Source: Azospirillum brasilense (GTDB taxonomy: Bacteria > Pseudomonadota > Alphaproteobacteria > Azospirillales > Azospirillaceae). Taken from it: a stretch of 64,000 nt of DNA. Every line of letters starts with the position of its first letter. Position 1 is the stretch's first letter. The notes beneath the pieces were generated by a model that worked only from the letters and a program-made list of their open reading frames with translations, searched no databases and had not been told where the DNA came from. The position numbers were made by a program, and so were the translations under genes. This document shows positions 16,631 through 25,658 of this stretch, one piece after another. The stretch is from NCBI RefSeq assembly GCF_007827815.1, contig NZ_VITH01000003.1, positions 1 to 64,000 of the forward strand, given 5' to 3'.

Positions 16631-18406
16631 ATGTGCGGCATCAGCGGGGAAATCCGCTTCGATTCTCGCCCGGCCTCCGCGTCCGCGGTCGGCTCGATGA
16701 CCGAAGCCCTGGCGTTGCGCGGCCCCGACGGGCAAGGCGTCTTCGCCCATGGCCGGATGGCCTTCGGCCACCGGCGGCTGAGCATCATCGACCTGTCCGA
16801 AGCGGCGCAGCAGCCGATGACCGACCCCGAGCTGGGCCTTGGCATCGTCTTCAACGGCTGCATCTACAATTACCCGGAACTGCGGGCGGAGCTGGAGGCC
16901 AAGGGCTACCGCTTCTTCTCGCACGGCGACACCGAAGTCCTGCTGAAAGCCTATCACGCCTGGGGCCGCCGCTTCGTCGAGCGGCTCTACGGCATGTTCG
17001 CCTTCGCCATCTGGGAGCGCGACAGCGGACGCGTCACGCTGGGTCGCGACCGGCTGGGCATCAAGCCGCTCTACCTGTCCGAAACGGCGGGGCGGCTGCG
17101 CTTCGCCTCCACCCTGCCCGCCCTGCTGGCCGGCGGCGACATCGACACCGCGATCGACCCGGTGGGGCTCTACCAGTATATGAGCTTCCACGCCGTCGTG
17201 CCGGCGCCGGGGACCATCCTGAAGGGCGTGCGCAAGCTGCCGCCAGCCACCCTGCTGACGCTGGAGCCGGACGGGCGCCGCATCGAGGAAACCTATTGGG
17301 AGCCGGTCTTCGGCCCGCAGCCCGGCGACGAACGGATGTCGGAGGGCGACTGGCAGGACGCCGTCCTGTCCACGCTGCGCAAGGCGGTGGAGCGGCGTCT
17401 GGTCGCCGACGTGCCGGTCGGCGTGCTGCTGTCGGGCGGGCTGGACAGCTCGGTCATCGTCGCCCTGCTGGCGGAGGCCGGCCAGACCGGCCTGCAGACC
17501 TTCTCCATCGGCTTCGAGACGGTGGGCCAGGAGAAGGGCGACGAGTTCCAGTATTCCGACCTGATCGCCCAGCGCTTCCAGACCGACCACCACAAACTGT
17601 TCATCGACAGCAACCGCGCCCTGCCCGCCCTCCAGGACTGCGTGCGGGCGATGTCGGAGCCGATGGTCAGCCATGACGCCATCGGTTTCTTCCTGCTGTC
17701 GCAGGAGGTCGCCAAGCATGTGAAGGTGGTGCAGAGCGGCCAGGGCGCCGACGAGATCTTCGCGGGCTACCACTGGTACCCGCCGATGATGGGGGCGACC
17801 GATCCGCTGTCCACCTACGCCAAGGTGTTCTTCGACCGCAACCGCGCGGAGATGGCCGAGGCGCTGAACCCGCAATATCTGGCCGACGAGGACGCGGCGA
17901 GCGCCTTCGTCGCCGCCCATTTCGCCCGGCCCGGCGCCGACCGTCCGGTGGACAAGGCGCTGCGCCTCGACACCACGGTCATGCTGGTCGACGACCCGGT
18001 GAAACGGGTCGACAACATGACCATGGCCTGGGGGCTGGAGGGGCGCGTCCCCTTCCTCGACCACGATCTGGTCGAACTGGCCGCCCGCGTCCCGCCGGAG
18101 CTGAAGGTGCGCGACGGCGGCAAATACGTGCTGAAGGAGGCGGCGCGCAAGGTGGTCCCCTCCGAGGTCATCGACCGGCCCAAGGGCTATTTCCCCGTTC
18201 CGGCGCTGAAGTACCTGCGCGGTCCCTACTTGGAGCTGGTGCGCGACGTGCTGAACCAGCCCGCCGCGCGGGAGCGCGCGTTGTTCCAGCCGGCCTATCT
18301 CGACCGGCTGTTCAGCGATCCGGAAACCCACATCACGCCGCTTCGCGGTTCGAAGCTCTGGCAGGCCGCCCTGCTGGAGTTCTGGCTGCAAACCCACGGG
18401 ATCTGA
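16631..18406 (+). CDS. asnO: N-acetylglutaminylglutamine amidotransferase
   Basis: 591 residues, starting at ATG 16631, which places the catalytic Cys at position 2 (MCGISG) as in class II glutamine amidotransferases. An N-terminal glutaminase domain (about 2-200: GPDGQGVF, FNGCIYNYPELRAEL, GDTEVLLKAYHAWG) is followed by an asparagine-synthetase domain (about 230-580) with the ATP-pyrophosphatase loop LLSGGLDSSVIVALL. In the NAGGN pathway this enzyme converts the acetylated dipeptide to its amide. ngg follows 7 bp downstream and an M42 peptidase after that, the standard order of the cluster known from Sinorhizobium and Pseudomonas as an osmoprotectant system. Confidence 0.93.
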   Translation: MCGISGEIRFDSRPASASAVGSMTEALALRGPDGQGVFAHGRMAFGHRRLSIIDLSEAAQQPMTDPELGLGIVFNGCIYNYPELRAELEAKGYRFFSHGDTEVLLKAYHAWGRRFVERLYGMFAFAIWERDSGRVTLGRDRLGIKPLYLSETAGRLRFASTLPALLAGGDIDTAIDPVGLYQYMSFHAVVPAPGTILKGVRKLPPATLLTLEPDGRRIEETYWEPVFGPQPGDERMSEGDWQDAVLSTLRKAVERRLVADVPVGVLLSGGLDSSVIVALLAEAGQTGLQTFSIGFETVGQEKGDEFQYSDLIAQRFQTDHHKLFIDSNRALPALQDCVRAMSEPMVSHDAIGFFLLSQEVAKHVKVVQSGQGADEIFAGYHWYPPMMGATDPLSTYAKVFFDRNRAEMAEALNPQYLADEDAASAFVAAHFARPGADRPVDKALRLDTTVMLVDDPVKRVDNMTMAWGLEGRVPFLDHDLVELAARVPPELKVRDGGKYVLKEAARKVVPSEVIDRPKGYFPVPALKYLRGPYLELVRDVLNQPAARERALFQPAYLDRLFSDPETHITPLRGSKLWQAALLEFWLQTHGI

Positions 18407-18413
18407 ACACCGC

Positions 18414-20195
18414 ATGATGACGATGCAGAATCGCACCCAGACGCCTTTCCGGATCGAACGCGCCCTGGTCTCCGCCCTGATGGACGAGGACTCGCCGCGC
18501 CCGAACCGCCGGACAGGGGCGGGGCATCCCGGAGCGGAAAAGGGGCCGACGCCGCGCGCGGTGGTGAATTGCGGCTGGGGCCGCCTGCTGTTCGCCAACA
18601 CCTTTCCCGACGTCGGCGAGCTGATCGCGGCGATGCGCCAGGAGGGGCCGGGCCGGCGCGACATCGCGCTGTATCTGGAGGACCCCCACGTGGCGTTGGC
18701 CCAGGCGCCGACCGAGCTGTTCCTCGACCCCTCCCACACCTACCGCCTGCGGCTGGCCGGCTTCCGGCCCGGCGGCGAGACGCGCGGCTTTTCCATCGAA
18801 AGGCTGCGTGGCCGCCAGGACGTCGATGCCGTGAACCGCATCTACGGCGCCCGCGGCATGGTCACCATGGACCCGGAATTCTGCTGGTCGGAGCGTGACA
18901 GCCGCGTGCTGACCCACCTGATCGCCACCGATCCGGTCAGCGGCGCGGTCATCGGCTCGGTCACCGGGGTGGACCATGCCCGCGCCTTCAAGGACCCGCA
19001 GAACGGCTCCTCCCTGTGGTGTCTGGCGGTCGATCCGCAGGCGGCCTATCCCGGCATCGGCGAGGCGCTGGTCCGCGCGCTGGCCGAGCATTTCAAGGAG
19101 CGCGGGCGCAGCTTCATGGACCTGTCGGTCCTGCACGACAACGCCAACGCCATCGCGCTCTATGAGAAGCTGGGCTTCCGGCGTGTGCCGGTCTTCGCGC
19201 TGAAAACCAAGAACCCGATCAACGAGAAGCTGTTCGCCGGCCCGGCGGTGGAGGCCAGCCTCAACCCCTACGCCATGATCATCATCAACGAGGCCCGGCG
19301 CCGCGGCATCGGGGTGGAGGTGGTGGACGCGGAGTCCAACCTGTTCCGCCTCAGCTTCGGCGGGCGCAGCATCCTGTGCCGCGAAAGCCTCAGCGAGCTG
19401 ACCTCGGCGGTGGCTCTGTTCCGTTGCGACGACAAGGCGGTGACCCGTCGCACGCTGCTGCGGGCCGGTCTGTCCGTGCCGGACCAGATGACCGCGGACG
19501 GCATGGACGACAACGCCGCCTTCCTGGAGCGCCACGGCAGCGTTGTGGTGAAGCCCGCCCGCGGCGAGCAGGGCCAGGGCATCACCGTGGATGTGCGCGA
19601 CGCGGAGACTCTGGCCTGGGCAGTGGGAAAGGCAAAGAAGATCTGCGAAACGGTCCTGCTGGAGCAGTTCGTGCAGGGCCAGGACGTGCGCATCCTGGTC
19701 ATCGACTACCGTGTCGTCGCCGCCGCGGTGCGCCGCCCGGCGGAGATCGTCGGCACCGGCGAGCGGACGATTTCACAGCTGATCGAGGCGCAGAGTCGCC
19801 GCCGCGCCGCCGCAACCGGCGGGGAAAGCCGCATCCCGATGGACGAGGAAACGGAACGTTGCGTGCGTGACGCCGGTTTCACCATGGACTCGGTCCTTCC
19901 GGAAGGGCAGACGCTGGCGGTTCGCAAGACGGCCAACCTGCACACGGGCGGCACGCTGCACGACATCACCGACCGCCTGCATCACCGCGTGGTGGAAGCG
20001 GCGGTGGAAGCGGCGCGCGCGCTCGACATTCCGGTGGTCGGCCTGGATCTGCTGATCCCCGACCTGATGGGGTCCGATTACGCGATCATCGAGGCGAACG
20101 AGCGGCCCGGCCTTGCCAACCACGAACCGCAGCCGACCGCCGAACGCTTCCTTGATCTTCTCTTCCCTTACTCCGCGGTCGATCCGCGGGCGTGA
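18414..20195 (+). CDS. ngg: N-acetylglutaminylglutamine synthetase
   Basis: 593 residues with two fused activities. A GNAT-like acetyltransferase half (about 120-270) has YPGIGEALVRALAEHF and NANAIALYEKLGFRR. A C-terminal ATP-grasp half (about 300-590) has VVVKPARGEQGQGITVDV, LLEQFVQGQDVRILV and DYAIIEANERPGL. Together they make N-acetylglutaminylglutamine from two glutamines, the precursor amidated by AsnO. The gene is 7 bp after asnO and 15 bp before the M42 peptidase gene, so all three are one operon. Induction by salt is known for homologues; no osmotic promoter motif is identifiable here. Confidence 0.93.
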   Translation: MMTMQNRTQTPFRIERALVSALMDEDSPRPNRRTGAGHPGAEKGPTPRAVVNCGWGRLLFANTFPDVGELIAAMRQEGPGRRDIALYLEDPHVALAQAPTELFLDPSHTYRLRLAGFRPGGETRGFSIERLRGRQDVDAVNRIYGARGMVTMDPEFCWSERDSRVLTHLIATDPVSGAVIGSVTGVDHARAFKDPQNGSSLWCLAVDPQAAYPGIGEALVRALAEHFKERGRSFMDLSVLHDNANAIALYEKLGFRRVPVFALKTKNPINEKLFAGPAVEASLNPYAMIIINEARRRGIGVEVVDAESNLFRLSFGGRSILCRESLSELTSAVALFRCDDKAVTRRTLLRAGLSVPDQMTADGMDDNAAFLERHGSVVVKPARGEQGQGITVDVRDAETLAWAVGKAKKICETVLLEQFVQGQDVRILVIDYRVVAAAVRRPAEIVGTGERTISQLIEAQSRRRAAATGGESRIPMDEETERCVRDAGFTMDSVLPEGQTLAVRKTANLHTGGTLHDITDRLHHRVVEAAVEAARALDIPVVGLDLLIPDLMGSDYAIIEANERPGLANHEPQPTAERFLDLLFPYSAVDPRA

Positions 20196-20210
20196 CGTTC
20201 AGGAGGTGGT

Positions 20211-21371
20211 ATGGAGCAGGCAGCCTTGACGCGGGCCGGAATCGTCCGGCCGGTCATCGACATGGACTATCTGACGGGCCTTCTCCGCCGCCTGCTGGAG
20301 ATCCCGAGCCCGACCGGATACACCGACCAGATCGTGCATTTCTGCGGCGACGAACTGCACCGTCTGGGCATCCCCTTCGAGCTGACCCGGCGCGGGGCGA
20401 TCCGCGCCGATCTGGCGGGGCGGCAGTACAGCCCCGACCGCGCCGTGGTCGCCCATCTCGACACGCTGGGCGCCCAGGTGAAGATGCTGAAGCCGAACGG
20501 CCGGCTGGAGGTCGTGCCCATCGGCACCTGGTCGGCGCGCTTCGCCGAGGGAGCGCGCTGCACCGTCTACACCGACAAGGGCAGCTACCGCGGCACCATT
20601 CTGCCGCTGAAGGCGTCCGGCCACACCTTCAATGAGGAGATCGACACCCAGCCGGTGGCCTGGACCAACCTGGAGATCCGGGTGGATGCCCGTTGCGAGA
20701 CTCTGGCGGAACTGCAGTTCCACGGCTTCAACGTCGGCGACTTCGTGGCCATCGACCCGCAGGCGGAATTCGACGCCAGCGGCTTCATCAACTCCCGCCA
20801 TCTCGACGACAAGGCGGGGGTGGCGGTGATCTTCGCCGCCGCCAAGGCGGTGCTGGACGCCAAGCTGCCGTTGCCGGTGGACTGCCACCTGCTGCTGACC
20901 ATCTCGGAGGAGGTTGGCTCCGGCGCCTCGTCGGTGTTGCACAAGGATGTGGCGGAGATGGTCACCATCGACAACGGCACCACCGCCATGGGCCAGAACA
21001 GCCGCGAGTTCGGCGTGACCGTCGCCATGGCCGACAGCACCGGCCCCTTCGACTATCACCTGACGCACAAGCTGCTGTCGCTGTGCCAACAGCACGAGAT
21101 CGAGCACCAGCGCGACGTCTTCCGCTATTACCGCTGCGACAGCGCCGCCGCCATCGAGGCCGGCAACGACATCCGCACGGCGCTGGTCTGCTTCGGCATC
21201 GACAGCTCCCACGGCTACGAGCGCATCCACGCGGACTCGCTGCGCTCGCTGGCCGAGCTGATCGCGCTCTACATGCAGAGCGATGTCGCGATCCCGCGCG
21301 ACCGCGTCGGCATGGGTCCGATGGGCGCCTTCCCCTGGCAGCCCACCGCACCGGCAAAGGTCGAGGAGTAA
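20211..21371 (+). CDS. NAGGN-cluster M42-family peptidase
   Basis: 386 residues. It is a co-catalytic metallopeptidase of the M42/M20-like group. Metal-ligand motifs are visible: VVAHLDTLGAQ (about 81-91), SRHLDDKAGVAVIF (about 196-209), SEEVGSGASSV (about 234-244) and IDSSHGYERIH near the end. AGGAGGTG immediately precedes the start. Its tight linkage behind asnO-ngg matches the osmoprotectant NAGGN-system peptidase family. It may recycle the dipeptide amide when osmotic stress ends; that role is inference. Confidence 0.9.
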   Translation: MEQAALTRAGIVRPVIDMDYLTGLLRRLLEIPSPTGYTDQIVHFCGDELHRLGIPFELTRRGAIRADLAGRQYSPDRAVVAHLDTLGAQVKMLKPNGRLEVVPIGTWSARFAEGARCTVYTDKGSYRGTILPLKASGHTFNEEIDTQPVAWTNLEIRVDARCETLAELQFHGFNVGDFVAIDPQAEFDASGFINSRHLDDKAGVAVIFAAAKAVLDAKLPLPVDCHLLLTISEEVGSGASSVLHKDVAEMVTIDNGTTAMGQNSREFGVTVAMADSTGPFDYHLTHKLLSLCQQHEIEHQRDVFRYYRCDSAAAIEAGNDIRTALVCFGIDSSHGYERIHADSLRSLAELIALYMQSDVAIPRDRVGMGPMGAFPWQPTAPAKVEE

Positions 21372-21378
21372 GGCTGCC

Positions 21379-22632
21379 TCAATCCCCAGCCGCCAACTCC
21401 GGCCGGGGCGTCCCCACGGGGTCGAGCGGCGTGACGGTCGGCGTCGTCTGGGGCAGCGGGCGGAAGCTGGCCTGCGCCTCGGCGGGCGGCGGCGGGCGCA
21501 TGCGCGTGCGCCACAGGCCGTAGAGCGTCGCCGAGCCCGCCCCCGCCGCGATGAAGCCGAACAGCGCCTCCGGCCCGGCAAAGCCCATGACGGCGGACGC
21601 CAGCGGCGGCCCGATGATCGCCCCCACCGAGTTGGCGAGGATCAGGCCACCGCTGACCGACACCACGTTGTCCGGCCCGGCATGGTCGTTCGTGTGGGCG
21701 GCGCAGACCGGGTAGAGCGTGAAGGCCAGTCCACCGAAGAACGGCGCCACCAGCAGCAGCGTCTCCTGCCGCCCGCTGCCATCCGCCAGGATCATGCCGA
21801 CGCTGACCAGCGCCAGCGCCGCCGACAGGCCGATGATGACGGCGCGCCGGTCGAAACGGTCGGACAGCCGCCCCAGGGGCCATTGCAGCGCCACCCCGCC
21901 CAGGATCAGGGTGCTCATGAACAGCGCCGTCCCCGACACTCCGAAGCCGGAGGCCGCGCCGAACACCGGGGCGAGGCCGTAGATGGAGCCGGTGACCGTC
22001 CCGCTGATGAAGACGCCGACGACGCCCAGCGGCGACGCCTCGTACAGCCGCCGCAGCCCGTAGGATTCCACATTCGGCAAGGTCGGCGGCGTGGTCCGGG
22101 TCAGCGCCACCGGCACCAGGGCGAGCGTCAGCAGGATGGCGATCAGCATGAAGATGCGCACGCCCGCCTCGTCGTCCAGCTGCAACAGCTGCTGGCCCAC
22201 CGCCGAGGCGGCGTAGAGCGTGACCATGTAGAGCGACAGGATCTGCCCACGCGTCTCGTTGTTGGCGGTGCCGTTCAGCCAGCTTTCGATGCAGATGTAG
22301 AGGCCGGCCATGCAGAAGCCCTCGGCCAGCCGCAGCACGGTCCACAGCGGCACCGCGTCGAACAGGGCGTGGGACAGCGCCGCCGCCGACAGGACGGAGG
22401 CGAAGGCGGCAAAGGCGCGGATGTGGCCGACCCGCGTGATGACTCGGTGGGCGAACAGGGAGCCGCCGGTCAGCCCGCTGTAGAAGGCCGCGGTGATCAG
22501 GCCCACCGCGACCGCACCGGACTCCGTGCCGGCCAGCCGCAGGCCGATGAGCGTGCTGAGCGCGCCGTTGCCCAGCATCAGGAAAGCGACCCCGAGCAGG
22601 AGCGAAAGTACCGACCGTGCAACCTGCGGCAT
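21379..22632 (-). CDS. MFS transporter
   Basis: 417 residues from ATG 22632, chosen for GGTGGTCGG about 5 nt upstream; ATG 22653 and 22710 are possible longer starts. About 12 membrane segments are visible. The motif GRLSDRFDRRAVI in the central loop is the MFS signature, and ESWLNGTANNETRGQ places it near the YcaD/sugar-efflux-like MFS group. It converges on the NAGGN operon with only 7 bp between stops. Substrate unknown. It is downstream of cstA but separated by a strong hairpin. Confidence 0.85.
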   Translation of the reverse strand: MPQVARSVLSLLLGVAFLMLGNGALSTLIGLRLAGTESGAVAVGLITAAFYSGLTGGSLFAHRVITRVGHIRAFAAFASVLSAAALSHALFDAVPLWTVLRLAEGFCMAGLYICIESWLNGTANNETRGQILSLYMVTLYAASAVGQQLLQLDDEAGVRIFMLIAILLTLALVPVALTRTTPPTLPNVESYGLRRLYEASPLGVVGVFISGTVTGSIYGLAPVFGAASGFGVSGTALFMSTLILGGVALQWPLGRLSDRFDRRAVIIGLSAALALVSVGMILADGSGRQETLLLVAPFFGGLAFTLYPVCAAHTNDHAGPDNVVSVSGGLILANSVGAIIGPPLASAVMGFAGPEALFGFIAAGAGSATLYGLWRTRMRPPPPAEAQASFRPLPQTTPTVTPLDPVGTPRPELAAGD

Positions 22633-22778
22633 ATGTCCGACCACCCGTTCCATCCAACGATAAACCAGCGCCGCAGCCCGGAGGCCACGGCGCCGGCCCT
22701 TGGATGGCACCCGCCGGATGGCGAATCAACCCTTGTAATTCGCGGAATCGGGGCCGTCCCAGCCATTCCACAGAAATG

Positions 22779-22818
22779 CAGAAGAGGTACCGCTGGGGGA
22801 GCAGCGATACCTCTTCTG
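22779..22818 (-). terminator. 17-bp stem-loop after cstA
   Basis: CAGAAGAGGTACCGCTG (22779-22795) pairs with CAGCGATACCTCTTCTG (22802-22818), one mismatch in 17, loop GGGGAG. It lies 43 bp downstream of the cstA stop on the minus strand and is the strongest simple hairpin seen in the window. The following minus-strand sequence (CATTTCTG) has only a short T-run. Confidence 0.7.
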
Positions 22819-22861
22819 GTTGAGCGCTTGGTCGTCTCCGGGCGGCTTGCCCGGTGTCCGG

Positions 22862-24673
22862 CTATTCCGCCGGGGTGGCGATCAGCGTCTCAGGCAGGGT
22901 GTCCTTGCGGATGCGCAGGAGTTCCTTCCACTTCTTGAGAGCGGCGATCAGGATCACGAAGCCCAGCGACAGCATGATGATCGAGATGCCGGCGTTGAAG
23001 ACGTTGTAGCCCTTGGCCAGCGGGTTCAGATAGACGTTGGTGATCATCCAGTAGCCGGCGTAGTTCACCGTCACGAACAGGTAGGCCAGCGGGACGAGGC
23101 AGGTCAGCATGTAGACCCGTTTCTGGCCGAGGCGCAGGATGATCGTGGCGCCGATGATCAGGCCGACCGAGGCCATGAGCTGGTTCGACACCCCGAACAG
23201 CGCCCACACCGAGTTGATGTCGCCCGACGTCAGCAGGTAGCCCCAGGCCACGCAGGCCAGCACGCTCGCGGCGATCGAACCGGGGACCCAGTCGAGACGC
23301 TTCAGCGGGGCATAGAGGTCGCCACCCAGGTCCTGGATCAGGTAGCGGGCCACGCGGGTGCCGCTGTCCACCGCGGTCAGGATGAAGACCGCTTCGAACA
23401 TCACGACGAACTGGAAGAAGTAGGAGGCCAGCGTGCCGAACCACGGGATGCGGGTGAAGATTTCCGTCATGCCGACGGCCAGGGTCACAGCACCACCGGT
23501 GCGGCCGTAGAGGTCGAGGCCGATTTCCTGGCTGAGCCGCGGCAGATCGACGACCTGCATGTTCAGGGCCTGGAAGGCGGCGGGCGAGGAGTTGATGGCG
23601 AAATAGTCGGCCGGGTGCAGGGAGGTGGCGGCGATCAGCGCCATGACGCCGACCACGCATTCGGCCAGCATGCCGCCGAAGGCCACGGTGCGGATGTCGC
23701 TCCATTTGTCGATCAGCTTCGGCGTGGTGCCCGAGCCGATGAAGGCGTGGAAGCCGGAGATGGCGCCGCAGGCGATGGTGATCGAGATGAACGGCCACAC
23801 CGGGCCGGCCAGCACCGGGCCGCCGCCATGGATGAAGTCGGTGAGCGCGGGGAAGCGGATTTCCGGGTTGATGAAGACGACGCCGACGACGAGCGCGCCG
23901 AACACGCCGATCTTCATGAAGCTCGACAGGTAGCCGCGCGGGGTCAGCAGCATCCACACCGGCAGCGCCGTGGCGAAGAAGGCGTAGATCGGCAGGATCA
24001 GCGCGACCGTCTCGGCGTGCAGCGTCAGCCAGCTTCCCAGCACCGTGCCCTGGATGTAGGGGCCGGCGAAGACGGAGGCGGCGATGGCGGCGATGCCGAC
24101 CTGGGTGGCGCCCTTGGATGAGCCGGTGATCTTCTCGTAGAGGCCGAGCGCGACGGCGATCGGGATCGTCATGAAGACCGCGAAGGCGCCCCAGGCGTTG
24201 CGTTCCAGCGCATGGACGACGACCATCGACAGGCCGGCCATGGTGATGGTGATGATGAACAGCATCGCCAGACCGGTGCACCAGCCGGCGACCGGGCCGA
24301 GTTCGGCCTTGGCAACCTCCGACAGGGACTGGCCCTTGTGCTTCATCGAGGCGAACAGCACGACGGTGTCGTGCACCGCGCCGCCGATGACGCAGCCGAT
24401 CAGCAGCCACAGGAAGCTCGGCAGATAGCCGAACTGCGCGGCCAGCACGGGGCCGACCAGCGGGCCGGCAGCGGCGATCGCCGCGAAATGCTGGCCAGCG
24501 TTCACCCACTTCTTGGTGGGAACATAGTTTCGCCCGTCGGCCAGGATGTGGGACGGCGTCACCTCGGAATCATCGGCACGGAGCACCTTGCGCACAAAGA
24601 ACACGCCGTAGAAGCGGTAGCAGAGGGCGAGGATGCAGAGTGTCGCGATCACAAATGTTAGGGCGTGATCCAT
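22862..24673 (-). CDS. cstA: CstA-family (pyruvate/peptide) transporter
   Basis: 603 residues with about 16 membrane segments. CstA family signatures: GRNYVPTKKWVNAGQHFAAI (about 47-66), AAGPLVGPVLAAQFGYLPS, SGFHAFIGSGTTPK and TAVDSGTRVARYL. E. coli relatives CstA and BtsT are about 100 residues longer; BtsT is a proton-pyruvate symporter under BtsSR control. AAGGAGA precedes the start. A BtsS/BtsR-like pair lies just upstream on the same strand, which argues for pyruvate uptake rather than peptide transport. Separation from btsR by a 118-bp palindromic element suggests its own promoter. Confidence 0.9.
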   Translation of the reverse strand: MDHALTFVIATLCILALCYRFYGVFFVRKVLRADDSEVTPSHILADGRNYVPTKKWVNAGQHFAAIAAAGPLVGPVLAAQFGYLPSFLWLLIGCVIGGAVHDTVVLFASMKHKGQSLSEVAKAELGPVAGWCTGLAMLFIITITMAGLSMVVVHALERNAWGAFAVFMTIPIAVALGLYEKITGSSKGATQVGIAAIAASVFAGPYIQGTVLGSWLTLHAETVALILPIYAFFATALPVWMLLTPRGYLSSFMKIGVFGALVVGVVFINPEIRFPALTDFIHGGGPVLAGPVWPFISITIACGAISGFHAFIGSGTTPKLIDKWSDIRTVAFGGMLAECVVGVMALIAATSLHPADYFAINSSPAAFQALNMQVVDLPRLSQEIGLDLYGRTGGAVTLAVGMTEIFTRIPWFGTLASYFFQFVVMFEAVFILTAVDSGTRVARYLIQDLGGDLYAPLKRLDWVPGSIAASVLACVAWGYLLTSGDINSVWALFGVSNQLMASVGLIIGATIILRLGQKRVYMLTCLVPLAYLFVTVNYAGYWMITNVYLNPLAKGYNVFNAGISIIMLSLGFVILIAALKKWKELLRIRKDTLPETLIATPAE

Positions 24674-24806
24674 GACAGCTCTCCTTGGAAGGAACTGCGG
24701 TCACGGTAGGCCGGGTTTCATCCTCCGTGTGGTGCTCTCCCCGGAGCGGCGCCATGGCGTGGCGAGCGGTCGGAAAGCGGTGGTGAGCGGTGGGGGGATT
24801 TTATAA

Positions 24807-24924
24807 GCCCTCTCCCCTCCGGGGAGAGGGTGGCCCGCAGGGCCGGTGAGGGGGTTGCGCATGTCGGTGCGTCCGGCACAAGCGCAACCCCCTCACCCTA
24901 ACCCTCTCCCCAGAGGGGAGAGGG
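24807..24924. repeat. 118-bp palindromic element, copy 2 (core inverted)
   Basis: Nearly identical to copy 1 (8653-8769) in both arms and in the same orientation, including the asymmetric TGGCCC.AGGGCCGGTGA block on the left and TCACCCTAA on the right. The 21-nt core reads ATGTCGGTGCGTCCGGCACA on the plus strand, the reverse complement of the copy 1 core with a few changes. It lies between btsR and cstA, where its hairpin could separate the two transcripts. Confidence 0.85.
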
Positions 24925-24938
24925 TTTAGCCATGACAT

Positions 24939-25658
24939 TCACCCGATGCCCAGCCGTTCCTTCAGCGGGCCGAGGAAGCGGCGGCTGACCGGAATGCTCT
25001 GGCCGCCGAGCGTCTGGATTTCCGCCAGACCGTTGTCGATCAGACGGATTTCCCGGATCCGGTCGGGGTTGACCAGATATTGCCGGTGGCAGCGCACCAG
25101 CGGCGTGCGCTCCTGCAAGGTCAGCAGGGTCAGCTCGGTGAAGCGTTCCTCGCCATCGGCCCCCACGACGAAAACGCCGCTCGCCTTGGAGGCCACGCAT
25201 TCCACCTCGTCGAGCTTCAGCAGGGAGATGCGGTTGTGGCCGGTGCAGGGGATCAGGCGCAGCGGAGCGGCGTCCTTCAGCACGGCGAGGTCCTGCGGCG
25301 CCCGCTCGCGGCGCAGCCGTTGCAACGTCTTGGCCAGCCGGGCCGGATCCGCCGGCTTCAGCAGATAGTCGAAGGCGTGCTCCTCGAAGGCCTGGACGGC
25401 GTATTCGTCGTGGGCGGTCAGGAAGACGATGCGGGGCATCCGCTCCGGGTCGAGCATGCTCAGCATTTCCAGCCCGCTGACGCGCGGCATCTGGATGTCA
25501 AGGAAGACCACGTCGGGCGGCTGGCGGTTGATGGCGCCGATGGCCTCGATGGCGTTGGCGCATTCCCCGGCGACCTGAAGGTCGGGGAACTCCTCAAGAA
25601 GGCGCCGCAGCTCCTCGCGGGCCAGCGGCTCGTCGTCCACGATCAGGACGGTCATCAT
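24939..25658 (-). CDS. btsR: LytTR-family response regulator (BtsR-like)
   Basis: 239 residues. Receiver domain (about 3-115) with [17 protein letters not shown] carrying the phospho-Asp near residue 55. C-terminal LytTR DNA-binding domain (about 135-238) with [18 protein letters not shown]. Its start overlaps the stop of the kinase gene by 4 nt (ATGA). E. coli BtsR activates the pyruvate transporter gene btsT; here a CstA-family gene lies just downstream. LytTR sites expected upstream of cstA were not identified with confidence. Confidence 0.9.
   Translation of the reverse strand: MMTVLIVDDEPLAREELRRLLEEFPDLQVAGECANAIEAIGAINRQPPDVVFLDIQMPRVSGLEMLSMLDPERMPRIVFLTAHDEYAVQAFEEHAFDYLLKPADPARLAKTLQRLRRERAPQDLAVLKDAAPLRLIPCTGHNRISLLKLDEVECVASKASGVFVVGADGEERFTELTLLTLQERTPLVRCHRQYLVNPDRIREIRLIDNGLAEIQTLGGQSIPVSRRFLGPLKERLGIG

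Noticed and set aside
16235..18739. 834-codon minus-strand open frame across asnO
   Set aside because: Antisense shadow of a strongly conserved gene; composition typical of reverse-strand translation.
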